Shown one piece after another: positions 7,482 to 15,934 of a DNA stretch of 64,000 nt. Each line of letters opens with the position of its first letter. The first letter of the stretch is position 1. The notes under the pieces are model-generated. The model ran no database searches. It saw only the letters and a program-made list of their open reading frames with translations, and was not told the DNA's origin. Position numbers and translations under genes: made by a program. Source of the stretch: Roseateles sp. SL47 (GTDB lineage Bacteria; Pseudomonadota; Gammaproteobacteria; Burkholderiales; Burkholderiaceae_C); the NCBI RefSeq assembly GCF_026625885.1, contig NZ_CP113068.1, positions 5,580,001-5,644,000 of the forward strand, in the 5' to 3' direction.

Positions 7482-9962
7482 TCAATCGATGGGGGTCAGT
7501 TTGGCCACGCTCAGCGCCAGCCACTTGACCCCGTGACGGCCGAAATTGACCTGCGCACGGGCATCCGGCCCGCTGCCTTCCAGCGTGACCAGCACGCCCT
7601 CGCCGAACTTGTTGTGGAAGACGCCCTTGCCCACCCGCAGGCCGCCGTGTTCGTCGCCGGTCTTCTGTGCAGCCGACTGTTTCATCGACGTGGGCACAGG
7701 TGCCGAGGCAAAACTGGGCGGCTCGACGCGGCCCGCGCCCACCATGGATTTCAAACCGGACCCACGCTGCCAGGCCTGCTGATAGTCCTTGGCAAAGCCT
7801 GAGCCAAAGCCCTGGTTGCGAGGCGTGAGCCACTTCAGCGTTTCTTCCGGCAGCTCTTCCAGGAAGCGGCTCTTGATGTTGTAGCGCGTCTGCCCGTGCA
7901 GCATGCGCGTCTGGCAGAAGCTGATGTAGAGCCGCTGCCGGGCGCGGGTGATGGCCACATACATCAGCCGGCGTTCTTCCTCCAGGCCGTCCGCATCCGC
8001 CAGCGAGTTCTCGTGCGGGAACAGCCCTTCTTCCAGCCCGGTGATGAACACCGCATCGAACTCCAGCCCCTTGGCCGAATGCACCGTCATCAACTGGATG
8101 GCGTCCTGCCCGGCCTGGGCCTGGTTGTCCCCGGCCTCCAGCGACGCATGGGTGAGGAATGCCGCCAGCGGCGACATGATCTCGCCGGTTTCAGCATCCG
8201 GCGTGGCGGGGGCGGCCGGCGCCACGGCCGAGGGGAATCCATCGGCGATCTGGCCCGGGGAGTGCTCGTCCACCGGCAGCGCCACGGCGTCTTTGCCAAA
8301 GCCTTCCTGGGTGACAAAGGCCTCAGCGGCATTCACCAGTTCGCCCAGGTTTTCCAGCCGCTCTTCGCCTTCCTTCTCGGCCCGATAGAAATCGGCCAGG
8401 CCGGACGACTCGATCACATGCTCAATGATTTCGCGCAGCGTGAGCCCTGTGGTGGCTTCGCGCATGGCGTCCACCATGCCCACGAAGTTGCCCAGGCTCG
8501 CACCGCCGCGCCCCGCCACCGCGGCCACGCTCTGATACAGCGACCGGCCACTCTGCCGGGCGGCATCCTGCAGCAACTCCACCGTGCGCGCCCCAATGCC
8601 GCGCGCCGGGAAGTTCACCACCCGCAGGAAGCTGGTGTCGTCATTGGGGTTCTCGATCAGCCGCAGATACGCCAGCGCATGCTTGACTTCCGCCCGTTCA
8701 AAGAAGCGCAGACCGCCATAGACGCGGTAAGGGATGCCGGCATTAAACAGCGCCGATTCGATCACCCGCGACTGCGCATTGCTGCGGTAGAGCACCGCAA
8801 TCTCGCTGCGCGGCAAGCCCTGCCGATGCAGCGCCTGGGCTTCTTCCAGCAGCCATTGCGCCTCGGCGAAATCGCTGCTGGCTTCACTCACCCGCACCGG
8901 TTCACCCGCGCCCGCTTCGGTGCGCAGGTTCTTGCCCAGGCGGCGGGTGTTGTTGCTGATCAGGGCATTGGCGGCGTCCAGGATGTTGCCGAAGCTGCGG
9001 TAGTTCTGCTCCAGCTTCACCACACGCTGGACGCGGTACTCCCGCTCAAAATCGCTCATGTTGCCGACGCGGGCGCCGCGGAAGGCATAGATGCTCTGGT
9101 CGTCGTCGCCCACCGCAAACACGCCCTGCCCGCGGCCCGGTGGCGCAAACATCTTGAGCCAGGCGTATTGCAGCTTGTTGGTGTCCTGGAACTCGTCCAC
9201 CAGCACGTATTGAAAGCGGCGTTGGTAGTGCTCCCGCACGGCGGCGTTGTCGCGCATCAGTTCGTAGGAGCGCAGCATCAGCTCGGCAAAGTCCACCACG
9301 CCCTCACGGGTGCATTGGTCCTCGTAGGTCTGATAGATCTCCACCAGCTTGCGGGTCTGCTCATCGCGCAGGTCGATGTCCTTGGGGCGCAGGCCGTCTT
9401 CCTTGGCACCGGCAATGAACCAGGACACCTGCTTGGGAACAAAGCGCTCTTCATCGAGCTTCATCGCTTTGATCACACGCTTGACGGCGGACACCGTGTC
9501 TCCAGCATCCAGGATCTGGAAGCCTTGCGGCAGGCCGGCGAGCTTCCAGTGCGCGCGAAGGAAGCGGTTGCACAAGCCGTGGAAGGTGCCGATCCACATG
9601 CCGCGCACATTCACCGGCAGCATGGCCGACAGCCGGGTGACCATTTCCTTGGCGGCCTTGTTGGTGAAGGTCACGGCCATCACACCGGCGGGTGTGGTCA
9701 GGCCCTGGCTCATCAGCCAGGCGATGCGCGTGGTGAGCACCCGGGTCTTGCCCGACCCGGCGCCCGCCAGAATGAGCGCAGGCTCCTGGCCCAGCGTCAC
9801 CGCGGCGTATTGCTCCGGGTTGAGGTTGTCCAGCAGGCCACGCGGCGCGCGCGGACGGAAGAGGTCGCTTTGACCGCCTTCGTCCTCGTGGGTGTCCTCA
9901 TGGGTGTCTGGGACCTGCCGGGCATCATGGGCGCCGGCCGCGCCGAAATCCTGGGAATTCAT
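7482..9962 (-). CDS. uvrD: UvrD/PcrA-type superfamily 1 DNA helicase
   Basis: 826-residue 3'-5' DNA helicase of the UvrD/PcrA family, which acts in nucleotide excision repair, mismatch repair and removal of proteins from DNA. The motifs appear in order: Q-motif NLNPEQYAAVT, Walker A AGAGSGKT, VTFTNKAAKEM, Walker B VDEFQDTN, GDDDQSIYAFRGARV, LEQNYRS, TVHSAKGLEFDAVFITGLEE and EERRLMYVAITRARQ. The C-terminus has the Tudor-like RNA-polymerase-binding region (VFHNKFGEGVLVTLEG) seen in PcrA/UvrD. An acidic 35-residue N-terminal extension precedes the core. It is divergent from the YchJ-family gene across 33 bases. Confidence 0.96.
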   Translation of the reverse strand: MNSQDFGAAGAHDARQVPDTHEDTHEDEGGQSDLFRPRAPRGLLDNLNPEQYAAVTLGQEPALILAGAGSGKTRVLTTRIAWLMSQGLTTPAGVMAVTFTNKAAKEMVTRLSAMLPVNVRGMWIGTFHGLCNRFLRAHWKLAGLPQGFQILDAGDTVSAVKRVIKAMKLDEERFVPKQVSWFIAGAKEDGLRPKDIDLRDEQTRKLVEIYQTYEDQCTREGVVDFAELMLRSYELMRDNAAVREHYQRRFQYVLVDEFQDTNKLQYAWLKMFAPPGRGQGVFAVGDDDQSIYAFRGARVGNMSDFEREYRVQRVVKLEQNYRSFGNILDAANALISNNTRRLGKNLRTEAGAGEPVRVSEASSDFAEAQWLLEEAQALHRQGLPRSEIAVLYRSNAQSRVIESALFNAGIPYRVYGGLRFFERAEVKHALAYLRLIENPNDDTSFLRVVNFPARGIGARTVELLQDAARQSGRSLYQSVAAVAGRGGASLGNFVGMVDAMREATTGLTLREIIEHVIESSGLADFYRAEKEGEERLENLGELVNAAEAFVTQEGFGKDAVALPVDEHSPGQIADGFPSAVAPAAPATPDAETGEIMSPLAAFLTHASLEAGDNQAQAGQDAIQLMTVHSAKGLEFDAVFITGLEEGLFPHENSLADADGLEEERRLMYVAITRARQRLYISFCQTRMLHGQTRYNIKSRFLEELPEETLKWLTPRNQGFGSGFAKDYQQAWQRGSGLKSMVGAGRVEPPSFASAPVPTSMKQSAAQKTGDEHGGLRVGKGVFHNKFGEGVLVTLEGSGPDARAQVNFGRHGVKWLALSVAKLTPID

Positions 9963-9995
9963 CCAGCCATTCTAGGATGGCATGATGCCGGCCCG

Positions 9996-10409
9996 ATGAA
10001 GACCATGCATTTCAGTCCCGAAGCCCCCTGCCCTTGTGGCCGCCCCGCGCCTTACCGGCGCTGCTGCGGCGCGCTGCATGCGGCATTCGAACAAAATGGC
10101 GCCTTATCGGCACCCGACGCCGAAGCGTTGATGCGCTCCCGATATTGCGCCTTTGTGCTGGACCTGACGCCCTACCTGCTGGCCACCTGGCACCCGGACA
10201 CGCGGCCCGCGCACCTGGAAGCCAACGAGCGGGGGCTGCGCTGGCTGGGGCTGGAAGTGAAGCACCACGCGGTGCAGGACAGCACCCACGCCACCGTGGA
10301 ATTCGTGGCCCGCAGCAAACTGGGCGGACGGGCGCATCGGCTGCATGAAGTCAGCCGCTTTGAGAAGGTGGACGGCGCCTGGCTTTATCGGGATGGCGAT
10401 CTCAGCTGA
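9996..10409 (+). CDS. YchJ-family SEC-C zinc-motif protein
   Basis: 137-residue protein that begins with a zinc-binding SEC-C motif (CPCGRPAPYRRCCG, about residues 11-24). A YchJ middle domain follows, with the family signature EALMRSRYCAFVLDLTPYLL and a C-terminal NTF2-like half ending VSRFEKVDGAWLYRDGDLS. The biochemical role of the family is unknown. ATG at 9996 was chosen because it leads straight into the motif; a second ATG lies three codons later. No obvious operon partner. Confidence 0.88.
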   Translation: MKTMHFSPEAPCPCGRPAPYRRCCGALHAAFEQNGALSAPDAEALMRSRYCAFVLDLTPYLLATWHPDTRPAHLEANERGLRWLGLEVKHHAVQDSTHATVEFVARSKLGGRAHRLHEVSRFEKVDGAWLYRDGDLS

Positions 10410-10835
10410 AAGACGCTTCGAGCGCGTGCCACAAGCGAATGCCTGGAGCAACTGCCTCGTTCGGCGGTGTCAGGCGAATTTCTGACGCACCCGGCCGGCG
10501 TTCAAACGCCGCAAGGCCCAGGACAGGCCAGCAACACCAGCCCCAGGCCGAACAGGGAAACCAGACTGGAACGATGACCGACGCGCAACTCCTGGGGCAT
10601 GACCGACGCCTGAGGGAAGCCTCCTGCACTGTCCGGCACGTCGCGGCAGGAGGATGAGCTTCTGGAACGGCTTCACATGGACCGTCCAAGCGCTGCGATG
10701 ATGATGGGCAGGTCACATGACAGGATTTTGGCGGCGACACCCCTGAAGCGGCACACCCCCCAAACGGGGCAGCACGTCGATTCGGGGGAGGAAACCGCGC
10801 CCGTCAGGTGCGCACCCTCGCCTACTGAACTGCCC
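10410..10835. other. Gap between the ychJ-like gene and truC; possible broken small lipoprotein
   Basis: No convincing intact gene in these 426 bases. On the minus strand, ATG 10600 begins a 32-codon frame (stop at 10502) that reads like a lipoprotein signal peptide, with basic residues, a hydrophobic core and LVLLAC resembling a lipobox. It stops five residues after the Cys. The frame beside it continues without a stop to 10402 as LGLAAFERRPGASEIR and onward. A frameshifted small lipoprotein gene is possible but unproven. The segment next to truC (about 10680-10835) should hold its promoter; I see no clear sigma-70 boxes. Confidence 0.35.
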
Positions 10836-11591
10836 ATGTCATCCGATTCGTCACCGCGATCAGCGTCATCAGCGTCGCCGCCACCGCTCCCGCTGTTGTA
10901 TCTGGACGACCATCTGGCGGTGGTGAACAAACCGGCCGGCCTGCTGGTGCATCGCACCGCGCTGGACGCTCAGGAGCAGGAGGCCGCCCTGCAGCGGCTG
11001 AGGGACCAGCTGGGGCGCCCCGTGTGGCCGGTGCATCGGCTGGACCGGGGAACATCGGGGGTGCTGGTGTTTGCACTGAACGCCGAGGTGGCCAGCCAGC
11101 TCGGCCAGGCCCTGGCCGAGCGGCTCACGCAAAAGCGCTATCTGGCGCTGGTGCGTGGCTGGCCATCGGCCGACAGCGGCAGCGTGGACCATCCGTTGGC
11201 GCGTGACCCGGAACGGCCCTCCGCCGGACAGCCTCTGCTGGAGGCCACCACGCACTGGCAGTGCCTGGGCCGGTTCAGCCTTCCCGTCTCCACGCATCCG
11301 CAGTTCAACGAGACCCGCGTGGGCCTGATCGCCTGCGAGCCGGTGCAAGGGCGGCGTCACCAGATCCGGCGGCATCTCAAGCATCTGGCGCATCCGATCA
11401 TCGGCGATGCCAACCATGGCAAGGGCCCACTGAACCGTACCCTGGCCGCGCATCTGGGTCTTCAGCGGCTGTGGCTGCATGCGCAGACCTTGACCCTGAC
11501 GCATCCGGTGAACGGTCAACAGCTGAAGCTGGAAGCGCCATGGGGGCCGGAATGGACGCCATGGATGGCGGGGCCACTCACCCGAACCTGA
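10836..11591 (+). CDS. truC: TruC-type RNA pseudouridine synthase
   Basis: 251-residue pseudouridine synthase of the RluA/TruC family. The catalytic Asp lies in HRLDRGTSGVLVFAL. The C-terminal motif GRRHQIRRHLKHLAHPIIGD followed by NHGKGPLNR is specific for TruC, which modifies U65 in tRNA. The N-terminal motif is LYLDDHLAVVNKPAGLLVHR. No S4 domain is present, as expected for TruC. ATG 10836 was chosen because sequence upstream lacks any family feature. The gene overlaps the convergent BNR-repeat gene by 14 bases. Confidence 0.88.
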   Translation: MSSDSSPRSASSASPPPLPLLYLDDHLAVVNKPAGLLVHRTALDAQEQEAALQRLRDQLGRPVWPVHRLDRGTSGVLVFALNAEVASQLGQALAERLTQKRYLALVRGWPSADSGSVDHPLARDPERPSAGQPLLEATTHWQCLGRFSLPVSTHPQFNETRVGLIACEPVQGRRHQIRRHLKHLAHPIIGDANHGKGPLNRTLAAHLGLQRLWLHAQTLTLTHPVNGQQLKLEAPWGPEWTPWMAGPLTRT

Positions 11592-12657
11592 CGCAATACA
11601 CCGGCGGCAAGGTGTGCGACACCGTGCGCCAATGGTCGCCGCCGTCGCCGCTGGCCCAGACGTTACCGGTGGTGCTGCCCATCATCAGGCGACGGCCATC
11701 CGCGTGTGCCGCCAGCCCGTGTCGATAGATCAGGTCAAAACAATGCTGCTGCGGCAGGCCAACACGCAAGGTGTCGAACGTCTGGCCGCCGTCCCGGGTG
11801 CGGTTGACTGCCAAAGCCCCATCCACCGGGAGGCGTCGTTCGTCCTTGATCGCTGGGACCCACCAGGCGGTCTGCGGGTCGGAGGCATGCGCGGCGACGG
11901 CAAAACCGAAGCCCGATACCGGCGGCTTGAGTTCATGCCAGTGCGCCCCGCCATCCTCGCTCCGCCAGACACCGTTGTGATGCTGGCACCAAAGCACCTG
12001 CGGGTCCGCCTCGCAGGCGACGATGCGGTGCGGATCCTGCGTGTTCTCTTCACCGGCCTGATCGGGCGGCATGAAATCCGCTCGCATGCCCTTGGCGCTG
12101 ATTCGCCACTGGGTCCCGCCGTCCTCGCTGCGCCAGGCTCCCCCGCAGGAGATGCCCAACAGCAATTGGTCCGGCTGCTGCGGATGGATGCAGATGGAAT
12201 GGATGCCGGGCGCGTCGTAGCCCCCACCGAACCACCCCAGCCGCTCCGGCTTGTGCCAGAGGGACTCCACCAGCGACCAGCTGTCGCCCTGATCGCAGCT
12301 CACAAAGAGCCCACCGGGGATGGTGCCGGCCCACAGCCGACCATCCGCCCCGCGCTCCAGTGACCAGATCTGCACCAGTTTCCAGGCCGGCCCCGACGCG
12401 TCCTCCGGCTGGGCCGGGAAGGCTGGGGCGGGCACTTCGCGCCAGTGGTCGCCGCCATCGTCGGACACCTGGATCTTGCAACCGAAGTGCCCCAGATTCA
12501 GCGCGGCCAGCAGCCGTCCACCACCGGGCGGCGGCGGCAGCACCATGCTGACCGGATCGCCGATGAAGTGATGGCGGGCAATGACCCAGGCATCACCCTC
12601 CTTCTGATGCAGTTCCAATAGCCCCTTGCGAGTCCCGATCCAGGCGATGGTCGTCAT
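11578..12657 (-). CDS. BNR/sialidase-type beta-propeller protein
   Basis: 359-residue protein made of repeated BNR/Asp-box segments: QVSDDGGDHW, VSCDQGDSW, WRSEDGGTQW, WRSEDGGAHW, NRTRDGGQTF and ASGDGGDHW. This predicts a beta-propeller. No signal peptide is visible, so it is probably cytoplasmic. Catalytic residues of true sialidases cannot be assigned, so I do not call an enzyme. It lies 35 bases downstream of the MoaD/ThiS-like gene on the same strand and is probably co-transcribed with it. ATG 12657 was chosen (MTTIAWIGTRKGLLEL), the usual opening of this family. Its 3' end overlaps truC by 14 bases. Confidence 0.8.
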   Translation of the reverse strand: MTTIAWIGTRKGLLELHQKEGDAWVIARHHFIGDPVSMVLPPPPGGGRLLAALNLGHFGCKIQVSDDGGDHWREVPAPAFPAQPEDASGPAWKLVQIWSLERGADGRLWAGTIPGGLFVSCDQGDSWSLVESLWHKPERLGWFGGGYDAPGIHSICIHPQQPDQLLLGISCGGAWRSEDGGTQWRISAKGMRADFMPPDQAGEENTQDPHRIVACEADPQVLWCQHHNGVWRSEDGGAHWHELKPPVSGFGFAVAAHASDPQTAWWVPAIKDERRLPVDGALAVNRTRDGGQTFDTLRVGLPQQHCFDLIYRHGLAAHADGRRLMMGSTTGNVWASGDGGDHWRTVSHTLPPVYCVRFG

Positions 12658-12692
12658 TGGAAGTCTCCTGTGAAAGGCAGGTTGGCGTTCGC

Positions 12693-12962
12693 TCACCCTC
12701 CCGACAAGGCCTGCAGCACATACACCTTGGACGCTGGCCCCAGCGGGTCCGAGAGGCCACGCCGGTCCTGCACCCGCTGCCCGTCAATGAACACAGCCAC
12801 GTGGGTGCGCAGATGGCCCTGGTCATCCAGGATGTAAGCACGCAGGCGCGGATTCACCCGGAAGGCCTGCTCCAGAGCCGCCTTCAAGGCCACCGCATCG
12901 CACGCCAGCACCGGGGTGTCGACATAACGATGCAGCTGGGCGGTGAATTCGAGATGCGCCAT
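12693..12962 (-). CDS. MoaD/ThiS-like ubiquitin-fold protein
   Basis: 89-residue small protein with the pattern of the MoaD/ThiS beta-grasp family: a beta-strand start (HLEFTAQLHRYV), a central ALKAALEQAFRVNPRLRAYI helix, then HVAVFIDGQRV. It ends exactly in Leu-Ser-Gly-Gly, the C-terminal di-glycine that is adenylated and thiocarboxylated in sulfur carriers. No E1-like MoeB/ThiF, MoaE or JAMM protease gene is in the window. It precedes the BNR propeller gene. Its start region faces rarD, 124 bases away, so the two genes share a divergent promoter region. Confidence 0.8.
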   Translation of the reverse strand: MAHLEFTAQLHRYVDTPVLACDAVALKAALEQAFRVNPRLRAYILDDQGHLRTHVAVFIDGQRVQDRRGLSDPLGPASKVYVLQALSGG

Positions 12963-13086
12963 GGGCGGGCATCCTGCGCCGAATGCCACTGAAAGAAAAG
13001 ATGCCCTCCTGCGGGTCGGGGGTTCGGCGTTAGGCAGAATCGCAGACCCAATCGTCCTGACGTCCCCCTCCCCGGACGGACCAGCT

Positions 13087-14025
13087 GTGAGCGCCAACCC
13101 ATCCTCCACGTCCAGCGCCAGTCCCCTCACCTCTGCCGACCCGGCCGCCGCCGCAGAACTCCGGAGCGGCATGATCTGCGCCGCCCTGGCCTACACCGCC
13201 TGGGGCCTGTTCCCGCTCTACTTCAAGCAGCTGGTGGGGGTGAACGCGCTGGAAGTGGTGGCTCATCGCACAGTCTGGTCGCTGGTGTTTGTGGCGGTGG
13301 TCCTGACCGTTCTGCGCCGCTGGGCGTGGTTGGGCCCGGTCCTGCGCACGCCCAAGCTGATCGGCACCTTTGCGTTGTCGGCGCTGCTGCTGTCGGTCAA
13401 CTGGCTCACCTACGTCTGGGCCGTTCAGCACGGTCATGTCGTGGATGCGAGCCTGGGCTACTTCATCAACCCACTGGTCAACGTGGCGCTTGGTTTTGTG
13501 GTGCTGCGCGAGCGATTGAGACCTGGCCAATGGGCAGCCGTTGCGCTGGCGGCTGCGGGCGTGGCGTGGCTCACGGTCAGTACCGGGCAGTTGCCCTGGA
13601 TCGCCCTGGTGCTGGCGCTGAGCTTCGGCTTCTATGGCCTGATGCGCAAAACCGCACCGCTGGGCGCTCTGGAAGGCCTCACCCTGGAGACCTTGATCCT
13701 GGCGCCTGTGGCTGCCCTGGCGTTGAGCGTCTGGACCGTGCAGGGCAATAGCGCCCTGGCCCACGGCTCGGGCTCGACACTGGCCTGGCTGCTGCTGGCC
13801 GGACCGATGACGGCTGTGCCGCTGCTGCTTTTTGCGGCTGGCGCGCGCCGCATCACCCTGACCTTGTTGGGGCTCATGCAATACATCGCGCCGACGCTGC
13901 AGTTCGGCCTCGGCGTGTGGCTGTATCAGGAACCCTTGGCCGCGTCGCGCCTGGCTGGCTTTGGGCTGATCTGGGCCGCGTTGGCGGTGTATTCCCTGGA
14001 AGGACTGTGGCGCGCCAGGCGATAA
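13087..14025 (+). CDS. rarD: RarD-type EamA-family permease
   Basis: Ten-helix drug/metabolite-superfamily permease of the RarD subgroup. The signature LAYTAWGLFPLYFKQLVGVNALEVVAHRTVWS carries the RarD-specific W-G-x-x-P-x-Y and E-x-x-A-H-R-x-x-W-S motifs. Later segments such as NPLVNVALGFVVLRERL and LTLLGLMQYIAPTLQF also match. The substrate is unknown. The start is uncertain. GTG 13087 has a GGACGGA box six bases upstream and gives 312 residues with a Ser/Pro/Ala-rich N-terminus. ATG 13171 gives 284 residues beginning just before the first helix. Confidence 0.88.
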   Translation: MSANPSSTSSASPLTSADPAAAAELRSGMICAALAYTAWGLFPLYFKQLVGVNALEVVAHRTVWSLVFVAVVLTVLRRWAWLGPVLRTPKLIGTFALSALLLSVNWLTYVWAVQHGHVVDASLGYFINPLVNVALGFVVLRERLRPGQWAAVALAAAGVAWLTVSTGQLPWIALVLALSFGFYGLMRKTAPLGALEGLTLETLILAPVAALALSVWTVQGNSALAHGSGSTLAWLLLAGPMTAVPLLLFAAGARRITLTLLGLMQYIAPTLQFGLGVWLYQEPLAASRLAGFGLIWAALAVYSLEGLWRARR

Positions 14026-14118
14026 CGGGGAGATAACGGGGAGATGACGGGGAGATAACGGGGCGAGAACGCGGGCAATAACGGGGGCAATAACGCGGGC
14101 AATAACGGGGGCAACAAG
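14022..14118. repeat. Degenerate GATAACGGG tandem repeat after rarD
   Basis: About nine imperfect short units follow the rarD stop directly. Four read GATAACGGGGA or GATGACGGGGA at about 14021-14066. They then grade into CGGGCAATAACGG and GGGGCAATAACG units to about 14115. The repeat begins inside the last codons of rarD. It has no reading frame and looks like slippage-prone filler. The rest of the gap up to the CsbD gene holds no gene. Confidence 0.7.
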
Positions 14119-14318
14119 GGGGCGATCACCAGGCGATGATCGGCTGGGTTCGGCATACGTCCGGTTTGCTCGATTTCCGCGTAGGCGAGCACTGACATCA
14201 GAACCACTGCATGACCTGCACCACGGCCGGCGGGGTCTCCCTACTATGAACCTGTCTCCCGCGAATCCACCCCACCCGGTGAGTTCGCGGAACTGCAACC
14301 AACCTGAGGAGAATCGCC

Positions 14319-14501
14319 ATGAACAAGGACCAAGTCAAGGGTGCCGTCAAGGACGCAGCCGGTAAGGTGCAAGAGAAGACCGGTGAGGTCGTGGGCAGCA
14401 ACGAGCAACAAGCCAAGGGCCTGGCCCGTCAAGCGGAAGGCAAGGTGCAAAAGTCCTACGGCGATGCGAAGGAAACTGTCAAGGACGTCAACAAGCGCTG
14501 A
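14319..14501 (+). CDS. CsbD-family stress protein
   Basis: 60-residue, very hydrophilic, Lys/Glu/Gln-rich CsbD-family protein. The opening MNKDQVKGAVKDAAGKVQEK is repeated in degenerate form further on (QQAKGLARQAEGKVQKSYGD), which is the internal repeat typical of the family. CsbD proteins accumulate under general stress; their mechanism is unknown. A GAGGAG Shine-Dalgarno lies about eight bases upstream of the ATG, and a strong intrinsic terminator follows, so this is a monocistronic gene. Confidence 0.93.
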   Translation: MNKDQVKGAVKDAAGKVQEKTGEVVGSNEQQAKGLARQAEGKVQKSYGDAKETVKDVNKR

Positions 14502-14517
14502 GCAGCAGGCCCCTGAT

Positions 14518-14551
14518 GACAAAAAGCGCGGCCTGGCCGCGCTTTTTCTTT
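14518..14551 (+). terminator. Rho-independent terminator after the csbD-like gene
   Basis: GCGCGGC-CTG-GCCGCGC hairpin flanked by an A-run before and a T-run (TTTTTCTTT) after. It starts about 20 bases after the stop codon. The A/T flanks would let it work in both directions. Confidence 0.9.
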
Positions 14552-14742
14552 GGGCGCTCCGCGTCGTTCATGGCACCGCGTCGTTCATTGCACCGCGTCG
14601 TACGCATGTCGATCACATGGCCACGGTGTCCGCTGCCGTGTCACATCGCCCCCACGATGCCAACAGCTGGTTGCAAACCCAGTGCCTGGCGTTCCGGCGA
14701 GCACCTCCCGTTGCGGCATGATGTCGGCCGGGAGGAATCGAC

Positions 14743-15105
14743 ATGCGCCTGATCGATGTGGCGTGCAGTGAAATCAAGACCACCGGCACCCTCACGCGGG
14801 CCGGGTTCTGGGCACGCCAAGGGGTGCTCATCCCGTTTGTCGTCTGGTTGGCGATGACGGGCATCAAGACCGTGATGGGCTGGCCGGCGATTGCCGTGGC
14901 GGCAGTGCTGTTGATCTCCAGTTGGGGGCGGCGCCTGCATGACCGCGGGCATTCCGCGTGGTGGCTGCTTGTGGCCCTGATCCCGGGGCTGGGTCTGCTC
15001 ATCTTGTTGGTGGAGTGCGGTCTGCGCGGCAGCTCCTTGGCGTCGGCACGATTTCAGCCGACGCGTGCGGTGGACTATCTCAGCGTCCTGCCGCACATGC
15101 CCTGA
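14743..15105 (+). CDS. DUF805-like small membrane protein
   Basis: 120-residue protein with three hydrophobic segments (about residues 27-42, 46-62 and 73-90). Between the second and third is GRRLHDRGHSAWWLL, the R-x-H-D-x-G-x-S-x-W core of DUF805. The function of the family is unknown. The N-terminus has GTLTRAGFWARQG, resembling the R-x-x-F-W segment seen in these proteins. A GGGAGGAATCGAC box precedes the ATG. No clear operon partner. Confidence 0.75.
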   Translation: MRLIDVACSEIKTTGTLTRAGFWARQGVLIPFVVWLAMTGIKTVMGWPAIAVAAVLLISSWGRRLHDRGHSAWWLLVALIPGLGLLILLVECGLRGSSLASARFQPTRAVDYLSVLPHMP

Positions 15106-15231
15106 CGGACGGAGCCCTACGCGCTGCGCAGCCGCCCATGACGCCCGGACACCAAGTCAGGCGTCAGGCGCCCCACATTTCAGCCATTTGCCGATACCCG
15201 TGACGGGGCACAAGCCCGAGCATGGCCGCTC

Positions 15232-15921
15232 ATGCCGGAGCTGCCTTTCATGTGTCACGACGATGTTTTTCGCCCTTCTGAATACACAGCAGCGCTGCTG
15301 AAGCAGTTGTGGGACCGCCCGCCTTGCACAGGGCGAGTGCTGGAGATCGGCACGGGCAGCGGCGTGGTGCTGACTGCGCTGGCGCTGGCCGGTGCGCGGG
15401 AGGTGGTGGGCGTCGACATCGAACCCGACGCGGTTCAACGCACCCGCGAGATGCTGCACGCGGCGGGTGTCGCGGCCGCCCAGGTGCACTGCGGCCATCT
15501 GTGGGAGCCTGTGGGTGATCAGCCATTCGACCTGATCGTCTTCAACCCACCGCAACTGCCGATGCTGGACGATGTGCCTCAGCTGCATCGCCTGCGTAGC
15601 TGGAGCAACGGCGGCGATGCCGGCCGGGCGATCCTGGACCAGTTCCTGGACGGACTGGCGCAGCATCTGGCGCCGCAGGGACAGGCGCTCATCACCCACA
15701 GCGGTTTTGTGGATGCCACGCTCACCCGGCGTCATCTGGCGCTATGCGGTCTACAGGCCGAGGTCAAGCAGTCGGTGACGGTGGTGATGCCGCCCAGCAA
15801 ACTGAGGGTGCTGCCCACGGGCTGGCTGGAGCGACTGGAGCAACACGGATTGAAGCGCCTCGGGCCGTATGTGTTCTCGGAGTTCGACGTGCTGGAGATC
15901 CGGCACACACGCGCGGCGTGA
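15232..15921 (+). CDS. Class I SAM-dependent methyltransferase (PrmC/HemK-like)
   Basis: 229-residue protein with SAM-binding motif I VLEIGTGSGVVL, an acidic residue ending the second strand (VVGVDIEPDA), and the catalytic FNPPQLP motif that marks N-methyltransferases of the HemK/PrmC/TrmN6 type. It lacks the N-terminal helical domain of PrmC, so its substrate is not glutamine of release factors by default. ATG 15232 was chosen; an in-frame ATG at 15250 is also possible. The ABC importer fusion begins 13 bases after its stop, so co-transcription is likely. Confidence 0.8.
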   Translation: MPELPFMCHDDVFRPSEYTAALLKQLWDRPPCTGRVLEIGTGSGVVLTALALAGAREVVGVDIEPDAVQRTREMLHAAGVAAAQVHCGHLWEPVGDQPFDLIVFNPPQLPMLDDVPQLHRLRSWSNGGDAGRAILDQFLDGLAQHLAPQGQALITHSGFVDATLTRRHLALCGLQAEVKQSVTVVMPPSKLRVLPTGWLERLEQHGLKRLGPYVFSEFDVLEIRHTRAA

Positions 15922-15934
15922 GGTGGCCACTGTC

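Noticed and set aside
7896..9995. Long open frame antisense to uvrD running into the YchJ-family gene
   Set aside because: The reverse strand encodes a complete helicase with all motifs; the antisense product has no recognisable sequence.
11578..11591. Possible sequencing error at the overlap of truC and the BNR gene
   Set aside because: Both proteins end in sensible C-termini; a 14-base convergent overlap is not unusual.
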